Origin: DASRAU01 sp036005805
GTDB lineage: Bacteria; Acidobacteriota; Polarisedimenticolia; Gp22-AA2
Assembly: GCA_036005805.1 (NCBI GenBank)
Contig: DASYQE010000088.1
Span: 1-57,549 of the forward strand
Length of the DNA stretch: 57,549 bases
Direction: 5' to 3'
The position numbers and the translations under genes were made by a program. Positions 34,718 through 43,325 of this stretch are shown here, in pieces. How positions within the stretch are numbered: position 1 is the stretch's first letter; every line of letters starts with the position of its first letter. The notes beneath the pieces are model-generated. The model did not search any database. It had not been told where the DNA came from and worked only from the letters and a program-made list of their open reading frames with translations.

Positions 34718-34740
34718 CCGGGCTAAGCCCCGGGGCCCGG
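34718..34740. terminator. GC-rich hairpin between convergent genes
   Basis: CCGGGC (34718-34723) and GCCCGG (34735-34740) can pair, with CCCCGGGG in the loop. It lies between the DUF5989 stop and the 3' end of the reverse GT2 gene. There is no long T-tract, so termination is uncertain. Confidence 0.35.
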
Positions 34741-35664
34741 TTTCCGGCCGAAGTGCCGTCGCCACTGCTCGAACTGCTCGCGCTGGAACTTGGCGAGGGT
34801 GTCGAGGATGAATCCGACGCCGAGGCTGATCCCCGAGAGCACCCCCAGCGCCGCGGCCAGGATGGCGCGCGGGAAGCGTGGCACCAGACCCGTCGTCATG
34901 TAGTCCTGCACCGGGCCCCAGCCGCAGAGGATCGAGAGGACCGCGAACACCAGCGCCACCGAGGAGAAGAACAGGAGCGGCTTGTAGTCCTTCATGATCA
35001 GCAGGATGGTGCGCAGCACGAGGAACCCGTCCGAGAAGGTGTCGAGCTTGGAGTGGCTTCCCGGGGGCCTCTGGCCGTAGCCGACCGGCACCTCGCGGAA
35101 GGCATACCCCTTGGCTGCCGCCTGCAGGGTCATCTCGGTCTCGATCTCGAACCCGCCCGACAGGAGCGGGATCGATCGCACGAACTCCCGCGAGAAGACC
35201 CGGTACCCGGACATGACATCGGTGGCCGGCACCCGGAAGAGCCACGCGATCAGCCCGGTGACCAGGCGATTGCCGAAGCGGTGGAACAGGCGGAAGGCCC
35301 CGGCGGCCGCTTGCGCCCGCGCCCCGACGACCATGTCGACGTCGCCGGGACGAAGCGCCGCGATCAGGCGGGGCGCATCGGCGGCCGCGTAGGTGTCGTC
35401 ACCATCCACCAGCAGGTAGGCGTCCGCCTCGACGCTCTGGAACATGTGGCGCACCACGTGCCCCTTCCCGAGCCGCGGCGAGGCGATCACGATGGCCCCG
35501 GCCGCGCGCGCCCGCTCGGCGGTGCGGTCCGTCGATCGGTTGTCGAAGACGTGGATCGCGGCGCCGGGCAGGACGCGGCGGAAATCCTCCACGACCTTGC
35601 CGACGGTGACTTCTTCGTCGTGACAGGGGATCAGGATGGCCAGCTTCGGCATCGCGCCGCGCAT
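34723..35664 (-). CDS. Glycosyltransferase family 2 (polyprenyl-phosphate sugar synthase-like)
   Basis: 313 aa. The GT-A domain starts LAILIPCHDEEVTVGKVVEDF, with HVFDNRSTDRT, the DxD-type motif LLVDGDDTY and DVMSGYRVFSREF, followed by two C-terminal hydrophobic segments (about 228-250 and 265-290). This resembles DPM1/GtrB-like enzymes that make polyprenyl-phosphate sugars, which would suit the GT-C enzyme at 22248-23984; that pairing is inferred. ATG 35664 is used; ATG 35652 (MPKLAIL) fits the family start equally well. Confidence 0.88.
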   Translation of the reverse strand: MRGAMPKLAILIPCHDEEVTVGKVVEDFRRVLPGAAIHVFDNRSTDRTAERARAAGAIVIASPRLGKGHVVRHMFQSVEADAYLLVDGDDTYAAADAPRLIAALRPGDVDMVVGARAQAAAGAFRLFHRFGNRLVTGLIAWLFRVPATDVMSGYRVFSREFVRSIPLLSGGFEIETEMTLQAAAKGYAFREVPVGYGQRPPGSHSKLDTFSDGFLVLRTILLIMKDYKPLLFFSSVALVFAVLSILCGWGPVQDYMTTGLVPRFPRAILAAALGVLSGISLGVGFILDTLAKFQREQFEQWRRHFGRKPGPGA

Positions 35665-35730
35665 TCTAGCCGTACCGCCCCCGGAACACCCTTTGGCGAC
35701 GAAGTGATTTGGACGAGTCGGGCGCGGGAT

Positions 35731-36789
35731 TCAGTGCACTTCGACAAGGGCATTCTGGAAGCGCGCGTCGAGGGCCTCGCCGGTGCGGCTCCGGACGGAG
35801 GCGCGGCTGAAATCGAGCGCGGAGACTCCGGGCGCAAGGGCGCGGAACTGCAGCCGGACGACGGCGCCCGATCCCTGCAGCAGCCCCGAGGATTCGACGA
35901 GCGACAGGCCGACGGCCAGGTCGCCGGGGCGCGTGGGATTCACGTTGGCGAGCAGGATCGGCTGCAGACCGGCGACGCCCGACCCCTGGCTCGCCGACTG
36001 GAACTCGAGGATGGCGGGATCGAACTCGACGTGGAACGGCACGCTGCTCACATTCGAAGCGTCGCTCAGGTGCACCGTGACGTTCACCGCGTCGCCGACG
36101 GTGATCGACGTCGAAGGAAGGACGAGAGCGAGCGTCGGGTTTTCCGGCGGCGTCCCCCGCGAGCTTCCACCGCCGCCGCCACCGTGCGTGACCGGCGTGT
36201 TCGTCGTCGGCTGGCCCGGCTCCGGATCGGACTCCGGCGGGGGCGGTGCCGTCGGATGGGCGACAGCGGGCACGGCGATCCAGCCGCTCCCCTGGGGTGC
36301 GGCCGAGGGGTCACCGCCGGTTTGAAGCTCCGTCGCGATCGGCGAACGCGTCGGCACCGGGGCGGGCGCCGGCGCCGTCACCGCGGACACGGTCTTTCGG
36401 GCCGCGAGCGCAGGCGGAGCCGTCACCCTGTGCTGCGGCGGGTGCGGTGCCGGAGCCGTCTCGTCCTGGACGGGGACGACGATCGGGGCATCAGGACGCG
36501 GCGCGGACCAGCCGGCGCGCTCCGGCGGGACCGCAGGGATGGTGACGGGACGCGGCTCGGCGGCCACGACGGACACCGAGCGCATCGGAGACGCCTGTCG
36601 TTCGGGCGATTGCGGTGGAAGCGGCGGCGGCAGGGGTCGCAGCGGCAGGATGACTCCGACCGGCACGTGCGGCCCGAGCGGAGCGCGCAGGCTCCGGTAC
36701 CGCCAGGAATCCCAGATCGGCGCCCCGACCAGCGTCACCGCGAGCAGCCCGCCGACGGCGGAGACCCAGAGGCCCAGCCGGCGATCCAT
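35731..36789 (-). CDS. Membrane-anchored cohesin-domain protein
   Basis: 352 aa: one N-terminal transmembrane helix (about residues 5-25, LGLWVSAVGGLLAVTLVGA), a long proline/alanine-rich linker (35-205, ending in a glycine run) and a C-terminal cohesin-type beta-sandwich (about 218-352: LALVLPSTSITVGDAVNVTVHLSD..., VEFDPAILEF, VRLQFRALAPG). Cohesins bind dockerin modules; the tether and linker suit display across the periplasm or at the surface. It is coupled by TGATG to the upstream cohesin-like lipoprotein, and a dockerin protein heads the operon. A secretin-type cohesin role is the alternative. Confidence 0.78.
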   Translation of the reverse strand: MDRRLGLWVSAVGGLLAVTLVGAPIWDSWRYRSLRAPLGPHVPVGVILPLRPLPPPLPPQSPERQASPMRSVSVVAAEPRPVTIPAVPPERAGWSAPRPDAPIVVPVQDETAPAPHPPQHRVTAPPALAARKTVSAVTAPAPAPVPTRSPIATELQTGGDPSAAPQGSGWIAVPAVAHPTAPPPPESDPEPGQPTTNTPVTHGGGGGGSSRGTPPENPTLALVLPSTSITVGDAVNVTVHLSDASNVSSVPFHVEFDPAILEFQSASQGSGVAGLQPILLANVNPTRPGDLAVGLSLVESSGLLQGSGAVVRLQFRALAPGVSALDFSRASVRSRTGEALDARFQNALVEVH

Positions 36790-37379
36790 CAGGGGATCGT
36801 CACCATGCCGCCGTGGTTCGGCGTCCACACCGCCGGGCGGGGATTGCTGTTCTGATCGATCACCGATTCGCTCACCGTGTCGCCGGCGCCGGTGTGGAAG
36901 TCGAAGACTCCCGAAGCCGATCCGGCCCGGACGAAGTGCAGGCTGACCAGCGCCTCGCTTCCGGTCGCGCTGACCGGCGGATCGCTTCCAAGTCGGCTCA
37001 TCGCGACCTGCACGCCGGTCGGCGTCGGCGTGACCACGACGACGGGCGGGTTCGTCGGATTGCCCTTCAGCATCAGCGGACCCACCGCGTACGACTGGTA
37101 CTGCAGCGCGTTGGTCGGGTAGGTCAGGTCGAAGCCGACGGTGTAGATGCCGGTCAGGTTGGAGACCAGGATGACGACGTCGAGCGAGGTGCAGGTCGAC
37201 GAGGCCTGGTCCATGTAGATGTCACCGCTGCCCGGCGTGACCATGGCGCGATCGAAGGTGAGATTCGTGCACATCGGCGCGTCGTGATCGCTCCCGCCCC
37301 CTCCGCCGCCGCAGGCGGCGAGTCCGAGCGCGGCGACGACAGCGGCGAGCGCAAACGCGGGACGGCGTTGGCCGGTCAA
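36789..37379 (-). CDS. Lipoprotein with a cohesin-like domain
   Basis: 196 aa from TTG 37379, chosen because GGAGG lies six bases upstream and a signal peptide follows directly (FALAAVVAALGLAAC, lipidated Cys23, then a Gly run). Residues 45-196 look like a cohesin fold: LDVVILVSNLTGIYTVGFDLTYPTNALQYQ, then VAMSRLG and EALVSLHFVRAGSASGVFDFHTG. Two further cysteines (MCTNLTF and SSTCTSL) may form a disulfide. Expected location: lipid-anchored in a membrane. The match to cohesin is by pattern and should be tested by structure. Confidence 0.7.
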   Translation of the reverse strand: MTGQRRPAFALAAVVAALGLAACGGGGGGSDHDAPMCTNLTFDRAMVTPGSGDIYMDQASSTCTSLDVVILVSNLTGIYTVGFDLTYPTNALQYQSYAVGPLMLKGNPTNPPVVVVTPTPTGVQVAMSRLGSDPPVSATGSEALVSLHFVRAGSASGVFDFHTGAGDTVSESVIDQNSNPRPAVWTPNHGGMVTIP

Positions 37380-37423
37380 GGAAGTCCTCCCCACGTTCGA
37401 ATCTAGGGTGCGGGACGGGGCCG

Positions 37424-38242
37424 TCAAGGGCACCCGCTGAATTCGCGACCGTAATAGGTGACGAAAACCGTCAGGTCATCCGGGCCGACGTAGCCGTCGC
37501 CGTCGAGATCGACCGCGGGCACGAAGCGCGCCTCTCCCGTTTCCAGGTTCCACGAGCGCGCCAGCGTGTTGAGATCGACGATGTCGATGGCGCAGTCGGC
37601 GTTGGCGTCGGGGGACTTCACCACGGTGAACAGGTCGGCCCCGCTGCCGAGGCCGAGATCGGGATTCGCGACCGTGACGGTGCGCGGCCCCGCGGCGGCG
37701 TCGGCGGGGATCGACACGCCCACCAGCAGATCGCCTTGCGGCGTGAGCGAGGGCGGCTGGACGGCGACGTCCGGGCCGAGATTCACCGTCGCCCCGGCCG
37801 CGAAATTCTGGCCCTTCACCTGGACGAATCGCGCCTGCGATCGCACGGCGTAGATGGTGCCGCTGCTCGTCTCCATCGCCGATTCGACGATCGGCGGTGC
37901 GCTCAAATCGGTCGCCAGGCGCGCCGTCACCTCGGTGGACGGGGCGCTTTCGTTTCCGGAGAGGTCATAGGCGACGACGGAAAAGTAATAAGTGACTCCG
38001 CGGACCAGACCGCTCACCTGCGCATTGGTCACGCGGCCGGCGTCGAATTCGGCGTCGACGCTGCCGGGCGCCGTCCCGTAGCGCAGACGGTAGCCGGAGA
38101 GATCGGCCTCCGCGTCGGACGACCACGACAGGCGCATGGTCGCCGCCGCGGCGTCGCGCACACCCGCACCGAGCGCGCACACGGCGAGCAAACCTGCGAC
38201 TATCAGCGATTTGGGGACTGCTGCTGGGAGGCTCCGCTCCAT
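37424..38242 (-). CDS. Secreted FN3 protein with C-terminal dockerin
   Basis: 272 aa. The signal peptide covers about residues 1-34. Residues 36-108 are an FN3 domain (MRLSWSSDAEADLSGYRLRYG...YYFSVVAYDLSGNESAPS). Residues 115-207 resemble an IPT/TIG-type Ig fold (VQVKGQNFAAGATVNL). Residues 210-270 form a type I dockerin with two calcium loops, DANADCAIDIVD (212-223) and DLDGDGYVGPDD (245-256). C217 and C271 flank the module and could close it as a disulfide clasp. A strong GGAGAGGGG precedes the ATG. First gene of the operon, and a likely partner of the cohesins downstream. Confidence 0.85.
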   Translation of the reverse strand: MERSLPAAVPKSLIVAGLLAVCALGAGVRDAAAATMRLSWSSDAEADLSGYRLRYGTAPGSVDAEFDAGRVTNAQVSGLVRGVTYYFSVVAYDLSGNESAPSTEVTARLATDLSAPPIVESAMETSSGTIYAVRSQARFVQVKGQNFAAGATVNLGPDVAVQPPSLTPQGDLLVGVSIPADAAAGPRTVTVANPDLGLGSGADLFTVVKSPDANADCAIDIVDLNTLARSWNLETGEARFVPAVDLDGDGYVGPDDLTVFVTYYGREFSGCP

Positions 38243-38301
38243 CCCCTCTCCGCGGACATGCGCGCTGCGAGAGAGCGCGCGTGTTGGACTGGCACGAACT
38301 A

Positions 38302-38317
38302 AGCAAGCTCAATGCCA
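38302..38317 (-). promoter_or_regulatory. Sigma-54-like promoter of the cohesin/dockerin operon
   Basis: Reverse strand TGGCATTGAGCTTGCT: the -24 reads TGGCAT, the -12 reads TTGCT, and the GG-N10-GC spacing is exact. Against TGGCAYRN4TTGCW only one position differs. Transcription would start near 38290, about 48 bases before the dockerin ATG. No better sigma-70 site is visible in 38243-38381. Confidence 0.5.
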
Positions 38318-38381
38318 GAAATTGCGGAGAGACCGGTCCGAATCGTCCCGAAACGAAGTCGGAGGGAGCGGGAGCGGACCT

Positions 38382-40070
38382 CTAGAACAGGCCGTGCACG
38401 AGACCGGCGTCGTCGAGATCGATCGACTCCGCCGCCGGTTTCGGCGGCAGCCCGGGCATCGTCATGATGCTGCCGACGAGCGGGTAGATGAACCCGGCGC
38501 CGGCGGCGATCCGGATCTCCTCGATCGGCATCGTGAACCCGGTCGGCCGCCCCTTGAGCTTCGGATCGTGGGACAGCGACAGGGGCGTCTTCGCCATGCA
38601 GATCGGCAGGCCCTCGTAACCCTCGCGGCGCAGGAAGGCGATCCGCTCCTTCGCCCGATCGCTGTAGGTCACGCCGGCGGCGCCGTAAACCTTTGTCGCG
38701 ATGGTCTCGATCTTCTCCTCGATCGAGCGGTTCAGCTCGTAGAGCGGCTTGAAGCGGGAAGGCATCTCGCAGGCCTTGAGCACCGCTTCGCCGAGCTCGA
38801 GCCCGCCTTCGCCGCCCTTCGCCCAGACCTCCACGGGCACGGCAGCCAGGGCGCCGGCGTCGAGCGCGGACTTGCGCACCGCGGCGATCTCCTCGGCGCT
38901 GTCGGAGTCGAAGCGGTTGATGGCCACGACCGCCGGGACGCCGAACAGCTTCATGTTCTCGACGTGCTTGGCGAGGTTGGCGCCGCCGCGCGCCGCCGCC
39001 TCGGGGTCCGGGCGCTTCCAGGTGGCCGCGTCCTTCGTGTCGATGGCGGCGCCGCCGTGCAGCTTCAGCGCCCGCACCGAGCAGACGATGACCGCGGCGG
39101 AGGGGATGTTCCCGGAGACGCGGCACTTGATGTCGAAGAGCTTCTCCGCGCCGCACTCCGACCCGAAGCCGCTCTCGGTGACGACATAATCGGCGAGCTT
39201 GAGCGCCATCCGGTCGGCGAGGACGGAGTTGTTGCCGTGCGCCACGTTGGCGAAGGGGCCGCAGTGGACGATCGCGCCGCCCCCCTCGAGGTTCTGCACC
39301 AGGTTCGGCTGGATGGCCTCGCGCAGCACGGCGGCCATGGACCCCTCGGCGTGCAGGTCGCGGGCCCGGACCGGGCGGCCGGCGCGGTTCAGCCCGATGA
39401 GGATCTTCCCCAGGCGCTCCTTGAGATCGGCGAGGCCGGTGGAGAGCGACAGGATCGCCATCACCTCGGAGGCCGCGGTGATGTCGAAGCCCGTCTCGCG
39501 CTCGATCCCGTTGTTGCCGCCGCCGACGCCGATACGAACCTTGCGCAGGGCGCGGTCGTTGAGGTCGAGGCTGCGCCGCCAGAGGATCGCGTCGGGATCG
39601 AGGTCGAGCTTGTTCCCCTGGAACAGGTGGTTGTCCACGAGCGCCGCGAGGAGATTGTGCGCCGTGGCGATGGCGTGGAAGTCCCCCGTGAAGTGCAGGT
39701 TGATCTCCTCGTTGGGGACGACCTGCGAGTAGCCGCCGCCGGTCGCCCCGCCCTTCACGCCGAACACCGGGCCCATCGAGGGCTGGCGGAGCGTCGACAG
39801 GGCGCGCTTGCCGAGGCGCTTGAGGGCCTGCGTCAGGCCGATGGTGACGACCGTCTTGCCTTCGCCGAGGGGCGTCGGGTTGATGCCGGTGACGTCGATC
39901 AGCCGGCCGTCGGGGCGGTCACGCAGCCGCTCGAGGGCGCGCAGGGCGATCTTGGCCTTGTAGCGCCCGTACGGAATGATTTCATCGGACTGCAGCCCGA
40001 GGGTTTCGGCGAGCGCCTCGATGCGGATGAGTTTCGCGCGGCGCGCGATGTCGAGATCGGTCAACGTCAC
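38382..40070 (-). CDS. fhs: Formate-tetrahydrofolate ligase
   Basis: 562 aa, the usual length. It makes 10-formyl-THF from formate, ATP and THF in one-carbon metabolism. The P-loop PLGEGKT is at 67-73; LRQPSMGPVFGVKGGATGGGYSQVVP and GGGNNGIERETGFDITAASEVMA are family signatures. The start is GTG 40070, overlapping the TPR gene stop as GTGA with GGAGGG about ten bases upstream. Last gene of the dnaB-alr operon. Confidence 0.96.
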   Translation of the reverse strand: MTLTDLDIARRAKLIRIEALAETLGLQSDEIIPYGRYKAKIALRALERLRDRPDGRLIDVTGINPTPLGEGKTVVTIGLTQALKRLGKRALSTLRQPSMGPVFGVKGGATGGGYSQVVPNEEINLHFTGDFHAIATAHNLLAALVDNHLFQGNKLDLDPDAILWRRSLDLNDRALRKVRIGVGGGNNGIERETGFDITAASEVMAILSLSTGLADLKERLGKILIGLNRAGRPVRARDLHAEGSMAAVLREAIQPNLVQNLEGGGAIVHCGPFANVAHGNNSVLADRMALKLADYVVTESGFGSECGAEKLFDIKCRVSGNIPSAAVIVCSVRALKLHGGAAIDTKDAATWKRPDPEAAARGGANLAKHVENMKLFGVPAVVAINRFDSDSAEEIAAVRKSALDAGALAAVPVEVWAKGGEGGLELGEAVLKACEMPSRFKPLYELNRSIEEKIETIATKVYGAAGVTYSDRAKERIAFLRREGYEGLPICMAKTPLSLSHDPKLKGRPTGFTMPIEEIRIAAGAGFIYPLVGSIMTMPGLPPKPAAESIDLDDAGLVHGLF

Positions 40071-41098
40071 TGGGTTTTCCCTCCGGTTGGTGTTCCGCCG
40101 TCGAGGACGCGCTTCAGGTCCTCCACTTCCGTCTCCGACGGGTCGATGGCCTGGGCGCGCTCCAGCTCCTTGCGCGCCGCCGGCAGATCCCCCTGCGCCG
40201 CCTGCGCCCGCCCGAGGAGGGCGTGGCCGCGTGCCGACGGGGCGCGCTGCAGCGCCAGCCGCGCCTGCGCCGCCGCGGTGGCCGCGTCCTGCCGCTGCAG
40301 CGCCACGGACGCCGCCAGCAGGTGCGCCTCGGTCGAGTAGGGCATCGGCTCCCGGGTCATCGACTGGAGTGTCGTAGCCGCCTCGTCCCAGCGCTCGCCG
40401 CGCGCCAGGAGCACGGCCGACTGGTAGGACGCCTGCGGATAGCCGGGGAATTCCTGGCACGCCCGCTTCAGGAGCGACAGTCGCTTCTTCGGCTCGCTCT
40501 CCGCCATGGCGCGCGTGTAGGTCTCGAAGGCCAGCAGCGGTGGAGACGGGTCGGTCTCTTCGCCGCCGCAGCCGCGCACGCCGGCGTCGCGGCCGAGCCC
40601 CTCCATCAGGCTCGCGTGCACCGCGAGGAGATCGATCAGCCGGCCCTGGCGCTGCTGCCAGGGGCGGGCGCGCTCCTGCTCGAGATCGATGACGCGGATC
40701 TGCACCGTGACGTCGCCCTCCTGCACCGAGAACCGGCCGAGCACCAGCCGATCGGGGCGCAGCCCGGTGCTGCGGGCGCGCATCTTCCGTCCCAGCTCGA
40801 GCGCGCTCGCGAGCGTCAGCGAAGCGCCGGGAGGGATGCCGTTCCCCTCCAGGAAGACCGCGCGGTCCTCCTCCTCGACCACGGCCGCGCCGCAGGCCTT
40901 GAGGTGCTCGCCGGTGTGGAAGGCGAGGCCGTTCTGCAGCCAGTCGAGCGCCGCGGCCTCGGAGGTGTTCTCGAACGGCAGGATGACGAACCCGACCGGG
41001 GACGAGGCGGCCAGCGCCGGCGTCGCGCCGGGCCCCCCTGCCGCGGCGAGGACCAGGAGCGCCGCGATCCCGGCGCGCCGCAGGAAAGCCGCCGTCAC
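40067..41098 (-). CDS. Secreted TPR protein with FlgO/TolB-like N-terminal domain
   Basis: 343 aa. A signal peptide (residues 1 to about 30) is followed by an N-terminal domain beginning VGFVILPFENTSEAAALDWLQNGLAFHTGEHL, the pattern of FlgO/CsgG-like stress-type domains. From residue 200 there are tetratricopeptide-like helices (YPQASYQSAVLLARGERWDEAATTL, EAHLLAASVALQRQDAATAAAQARLAL, GHALLGRAQAAQGDLPAARKELERAQAIDP). Likely a periplasmic scaffold. Start GTG 41098 overlaps the PIN/TRAM stop, and its stop overlaps the fhs start; both junctions are GTGA. Confidence 0.78.
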   Translation of the reverse strand: MTAAFLRRAGIAALLVLAAAGGPGATPALAASSPVGFVILPFENTSEAAALDWLQNGLAFHTGEHLKACGAAVVEEEDRAVFLEGNGIPPGASLTLASALELGRKMRARSTGLRPDRLVLGRFSVQEGDVTVQIRVIDLEQERARPWQQRQGRLIDLLAVHASLMEGLGRDAGVRGCGGEETDPSPPLLAFETYTRAMAESEPKKRLSLLKRACQEFPGYPQASYQSAVLLARGERWDEAATTLQSMTREPMPYSTEAHLLAASVALQRQDAATAAAQARLALQRAPSARGHALLGRAQAAQGDLPAARKELERAQAIDPSETEVEDLKRVLDGGTPTGGKTQ

Positions 41099-42141
41099 GC
41101 CGGCGTCCGCCGGGCGCGAGCGTCGGCGAGCGAGATCTCGTCCGACGCCTCGCAGCGGCCGAAGAACATCTTGCCGGCCGTCGTCTGCAGCACCGAGGTG
41201 ATGGTGACCGCGATGTTCTTGCCGAGGAAGCGCTTGGCGTTGTCCACGACGACCATGGTGCCGTCGTCGAGGTAGCCGACGCCCTGGTTCGGCTCCTTCC
41301 CCTCCTTGAGGATGAACAGGCTCATCGACTCGCCGGGGAGGACCACCGGCTTCAGCGCGTTGGCGAGCGTGTTGACGTTCAGCACGCGCACGCCGCGCAG
41401 CTCGGCGATCTTGTTCAGGTTGAAGTCGTTGGTCAGGATGCGCGCCTCGATCTGCCGCGCCAGCTCGATGAGCTTCATGTCCACGTCGGGGACGTCGGGG
41501 AAGTCGACCTCCGACAGGATGACCCGGCCGTCCGGCCCCTTCTTGAGACGTTGAAGGATTTCCAGCCCCTTGCGGCCACGGTTGCGCCTCAGCGGATCGG
41601 ACGAGTCGGCGATCTGCTGCAGCTCGCGCAGGACGAACTGCGGCACCACCAGCGCCCCGTCGAGGAATCCGGTCTCGGCCACGTCGGCGATGCGCCCGTC
41701 GATGATGGCGCTGGTGTCCAGGATCTTGTTGTTGAGCCCGTCCGTCCCCTCGCTCCAGGCGGCGCGGAGCCCGGCGGGGGAGAACCGGCCGGCGCGCGCG
41801 GCCCCGGCGGCCATGCCGAGATAGCCGAAGAGCAGCAGCACCAGCCCCCGCGTCGAGGAGACCGGGACGCCCTTGAGGGTTTCCGCCGGAACGAGCGCCA
41901 GGAGGAGCGCCGCCATGAGCGCGCCGACGAGGAGTCCCGCCACGCCGCCGAGGAGCACCCGCAGCCGCAGCCCGCGCAGCAGCCGCTCCAGTCCGAGGAT
42001 GGCCGCCCCGGCGAACAGGCCGAGGGCCGGGCCGGTCAGATCGAGGGGACGCAGGGACGGAGGCCGCGCCAGCGACGCGAACAGCGCGGACAGGGCCAGG
42101 AGCGCGACCTTGACGCCCAGGTTCTTCATGGCGGCGCCCAT
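41095..42141 (-). CDS. PIN/TRAM-domain membrane protein (YacL-like)
   Basis: 348 aa. Four N-terminal transmembrane helices (about residues 8-115) are followed by a PIN nuclease-like domain (KILDTSAIIDGRIADVAETGFLDG, ILTNDFNLNKIAEL, with Asp residues retained) and a C-terminal TRAM domain (GKEPNQGVGYLDDGTMVVVDNAKRFLGK). This is the arrangement of YacL proteins, thought to act as membrane-bound RNA-processing or RNA-binding factors. ATG 42141 overlaps the alr stop as TGATG. Confidence 0.9.
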   Translation of the reverse strand: MGAAMKNLGVKVALLALSALFASLARPPSLRPLDLTGPALGLFAGAAILGLERLLRGLRLRVLLGGVAGLLVGALMAALLLALVPAETLKGVPVSSTRGLVLLLFGYLGMAAGAARAGRFSPAGLRAAWSEGTDGLNNKILDTSAIIDGRIADVAETGFLDGALVVPQFVLRELQQIADSSDPLRRNRGRKGLEILQRLKKGPDGRVILSEVDFPDVPDVDMKLIELARQIEARILTNDFNLNKIAELRGVRVLNVNTLANALKPVVLPGESMSLFILKEGKEPNQGVGYLDDGTMVVVDNAKRFLGKNIAVTITSVLQTTAGKMFFGRCEASDEISLADARARRTPA

Positions 42142-43325
42142 CATATCCCGACATGCCGGCGCGGCAGCCGGGGGCCGAGGCGGGCGAGGATCTCCCAGGG
42201 GATGGTGCCGCAGGCGCGCGCCAGGACGTCCGCGCCGAGGCGGACCCCGTCCTGCTGGCCGATCACGGTGGCGACGTCGCCGATGGCGGTCTGCGGCAGC
42301 GCGGTCACGTCGACGGTCGTGAGGTCCATGCTGACGCGCCCGACGATCGGGGCCCGCTGACCCGCGAGCAGCACCTCGGCGTGGTTGCCGGCGGCGCGGG
42401 GCAGGCCGTCGGCGTAACCGATCGCGAGCGTGGCGATGCGCACGGGGCCCGGCGCCTTGAAGGTGCGGCCGTAGCCGACCGTGTCGCCGGCCTGGAGATC
42501 GCGCAGGTCGACCACGGCGCTGCGCAACGACAGGACCGGCCGCACCGCCAGCGTCTTGACGCACCCGTCCGGGTGATAGCCGTAGAGCAGCAGTCCCGGG
42601 CGCGCCAGCGACATCCAGGTCGCGCGGTGATCGAGGATTGCCGGGCTGTTGGCGAGGTGCAGATCGGCAGGGGACAGCCCGGCCGCCTTGAAGGCCGCGA
42701 TCGCCTGCAGGAACGCCTGCGTCTGCCGCGCCGTGGAGGCGTCCCCCGGCGTGTCGGCGGAGGGGAAATGCGAGAAGGCGCCGGTGATGTCGAGAGCGTG
42801 GGCGAGCTTGAGCCGCTCTGCGAACGCGCCGGCCTGCGACGCCGGGAGGCCGAGCCGGCCCATGCCGGTGTCGATCTTCACGTGCGCCTCGGCGGTCCGT
42901 CCGCGCCGCGCCGCCGCGTCGTCGAGCGCCGCCACCTGGTCGAGGCGGAACAGGGCCGGCGTCAGGTGGTGATCGAGGATGGCCTCCGCCTGCCGCGGCG
43001 CGAAGCCGGCGAGCACCAGGATCGGCAGCCGGATGCCGGCGGCGCGCAGCTCGATCCCCTCCTCCACGAGGGAGACGCCGAGCCAGTCGGCCCCTTCGCG
43101 CTGCAGCCGCTGGGCGATCGCCGGGGCGCCGTGCCCGTAGGCGTCCGCCTTGACCACCGCCATGACGCGCGCCCCCGACAGGTGCGCGCGCACGACGCGC
43201 AGGTTGTGGGCCAGGGCGTCGAGGTCGATCTCGATCCAGGTCGCCCGCCCGGGCCGGGGAGGAAGGCCTGCGGGTGCGCGTCGTTCGGGAGCGCCGGTTT
43301 CGGGCGTGCCGGTGGCGCCGTTCAC
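42141..43325 (-). CDS. alr: Alanine racemase
   Basis: 394 aa PLP enzyme making D-alanine for peptidoglycan. The PLP lysine is K59 in VMAVVKADAYGHG. KIDTGMGRLG, HLANSPAIL, RPGLLLYGYHP, GDTVGYGRTF (catalytic Tyr) and GRVSMDLTTVDVT are all present. The first 25 residues are an unconserved proline/arginine-rich extension. The start is GTG 43325, overlapping the dnaB stop as GTGA; a GTG at 43337 is the alternative. Confidence 0.95.
   Translation of the reverse strand: MNGATGTPETGAPERRAPAGLPPRPGRATWIEIDLDALAHNLRVVRAHLSGARVMAVVKADAYGHGAPAIAQRLQREGADWLGVSLVEEGIELRAAGIRLPILVLAGFAPRQAEAILDHHLTPALFRLDQVAALDDAAARRGRTAEAHVKIDTGMGRLGLPASQAGAFAERLKLAHALDITGAFSHFPSADTPGDASTARQTQAFLQAIAAFKAAGLSPADLHLANSPAILDHRATWMSLARPGLLLYGYHPDGCVKTLAVRPVLSLRSAVVDLRDLQAGDTVGYGRTFKAPGPVRIATLAIGYADGLPRAAGNHAEVLLAGQRAPIVGRVSMDLTTVDVTALPQTAIGDVATVIGQQDGVRLGADVLARACGTIPWEILARLGPRLPRRHVGI

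Noticed and set aside
38290..38307. Forward-strand TGGCACG with GG-N10-GC overlapping the reverse sigma-54-like site
   Set aside because: The -24 is perfect, but the -12 reads AAGC instead of TTGC and it would point into the antisense of fhs, with no gene to drive.
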